Below, piece by piece: positions 63,487-64,000 of a stretch of DNA of 64,000 bases; positions within the stretch are counted from its first letter, which is position 1, and the number at the start of each line of letters is the position of its first letter. The position numbers were made by a program, and so were the translations under genes. The notes under the pieces are model-generated. The model made no database searches, was not told where the DNA came from, and saw only the letters and a list, made by a program, of their open reading frames with translations. Origin of the DNA: Flavobacterium sp. ENC (lineage in GTDB: Bacteria > Bacteroidota > Bacteroidia > Flavobacteriales > Flavobacteriaceae); contig NZ_JAJMOY010000004.1 in NCBI RefSeq assembly GCF_020991415.1, positions 62,001-126,000 of the forward strand. The letters are read 5' to 3'.

Positions 63487-64000
63487 TTAAATTTTCCAGG
63501 TTTTCTGCTGGGCTTCCGTTAAGAACGTCCAGGCTACAATGCGGCTTGTTTTTTGGCCCTGCGCCATGTCTATTGTTTTGATCGAAGCAGCATTTACTTT
63601 GTTTAAGGTTTTATAAATACTCGAAAGATTCTCCCTTTTGGAAACCAGGGTAGTAAACCACAAACACTGCATTGGGTATTTGGCGCTTTCGTAAATCATT
63701 TGCGTTACAAAACCAATTTCGCCACCGTCGCACCACAATTCAGCATTGTGGCCTCCGAAGTTTAAAACAGGATTTGTTTTTTTCTTTTCTTTCGGATTCA
63801 GGTTGGAAACTTTTCTTACCGTACTTTGATTGGCATCTTCAGCTGAGGCATGAAAAGGCGGATTACAAATGGTAAACGTAAAACGATCTTCGGGTGTTAT
63901 GATGTTTTTGAAAATAAAACGTGCTTCGGTTTGCTGCTGCAGACTGATCGCATCGATTAGTTTCGGATTGGCTTCAATGATTTTGCTGCAGTTTTCAATT
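63487..64000 (-). CDS. rlmF: 23S rRNA (adenine1618-N6)-methyltransferase, 3' part (5' truncated by window)
   Basis: The reading frame is open to the window edge, so the N terminus lies beyond base 64000. The visible 170 residues include the catalytic CNPPFHAS (NPPF motif of N6-adenine methyltransferases), ELWCDGGEIGFV, WFTTLVSKREN and the closing MAQGQKTSRIVAWTF, all characteristic of RlmF. It methylates adenine 1618 of 23S rRNA using S-adenosylmethionine. A shorter ATG at 63738 is internal and not a real start. Confidence 0.9.
   Translation of the reverse strand, partial: IENCSKIIEANPKLIDAISLQQQTEARFIFKNIITPEDRFTFTICNPPFHASAEDANQSTVRKVSNLNPKEKKKTNPVLNFGGHNAELWCDGGEIGFVTQMIYESAKYPMQCLWFTTLVSKRENLSSIYKTLNKVNAASIKTIDMAQGQKTSRIVAWTFLTEAQQKTWKI

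Noticed and set aside
1..64000. tRNA, rRNA or transposase genes
   Set aside because: Looked for clover-leaf patterns, conserved rRNA blocks and transposase motifs on both strands; none convincing.

Overview
The window looks like the chromosome of a Flavobacterium-type member of the Bacteroidota. Base composition is low-GC. Promoters fit the Bacteroidota pattern (TTTG, about 19 bases, then TAnnTTTG), for example in front of lysA. Ribosome binding sites are mostly inconspicuous. Many proteins are lipoproteins or begin with signal peptides ending in SQ/AQ-type sites. Housekeeping genes include lpdA, pabB, tilS, dsbD, amtB, comM, lysA, gltD, gltB, sucC, uvrB and rlmF. I see no rRNA, tRNA, transposase gene or CRISPR array.

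Layout. Positions 1-1114: end of an esterase gene and a small membrane protein. Positions 1115-5113: a very AT-rich accessory patch. It carries a two-gene DarTG-type toxin-antitoxin / anti-phage module with unusual domains: DarT fused to an HD phosphohydrolase domain, and a DarG macrodomain fused to what looks like a degenerate DprA-like (SLOG) domain. Downstream lie a candidate structured ncRNA and a second structured RNA element before a small unknown gene. Positions 5137-9100: a large FAD/Fe-S dehydrogenase between repeat-rich spacers. Positions 9309-24402: amino acid permease, a DUF695 protein, a Cys/Met-type PLP lyase divergent from an Lrp/AsnC regulator, lpdA, a lipocalin, a DoxX protein, a DUF4349 lipoprotein, pabB, and tilS-dsbD. 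Positions 24580-37730: amtB, two amidohydrolase-like secreted proteins, an oxidoreductase, comM, a run of small genes on the minus strand, and an ABC-F ATPase. The ABC-F gene has a 13-codon leader peptide and a start-codon-sequestering hairpin. Positions 37921-39811: an ArsR-SRPBCC-SRPBCC-DoxX operon with a dyad over its promoter. Positions 39959-45645: lipoproteins and small membrane proteins, a GIY-YIG protein and lysA. Positions 46236-53918: gltD and gltB, divergent from sucC. Positions 53982-64000: a large palindromic repeat array, a DUF1456 protein, an AOS-like PLP enzyme with a dipeptide epimerase and an esterase, a TerB-like protein, an outer-membrane candidate, uvrB, a lipoprotein hydrolase and the 3' part of rlmF.

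How the parts work together. amtB (ammonium uptake) and gltB/gltD (glutamate synthase) form a nitrogen-assimilation theme. lpdA and sucC serve 2-oxoacid oxidation and the TCA cycle. The most notable accessory systems are the DarTG variant at 1365-3850 and the predicted translational attenuator of the ABC-F gene at 37730-37802. Intergenic space is unusually rich in tandem and inverted repeats of several families, some resembling non-autonomous MITE/REP elements.
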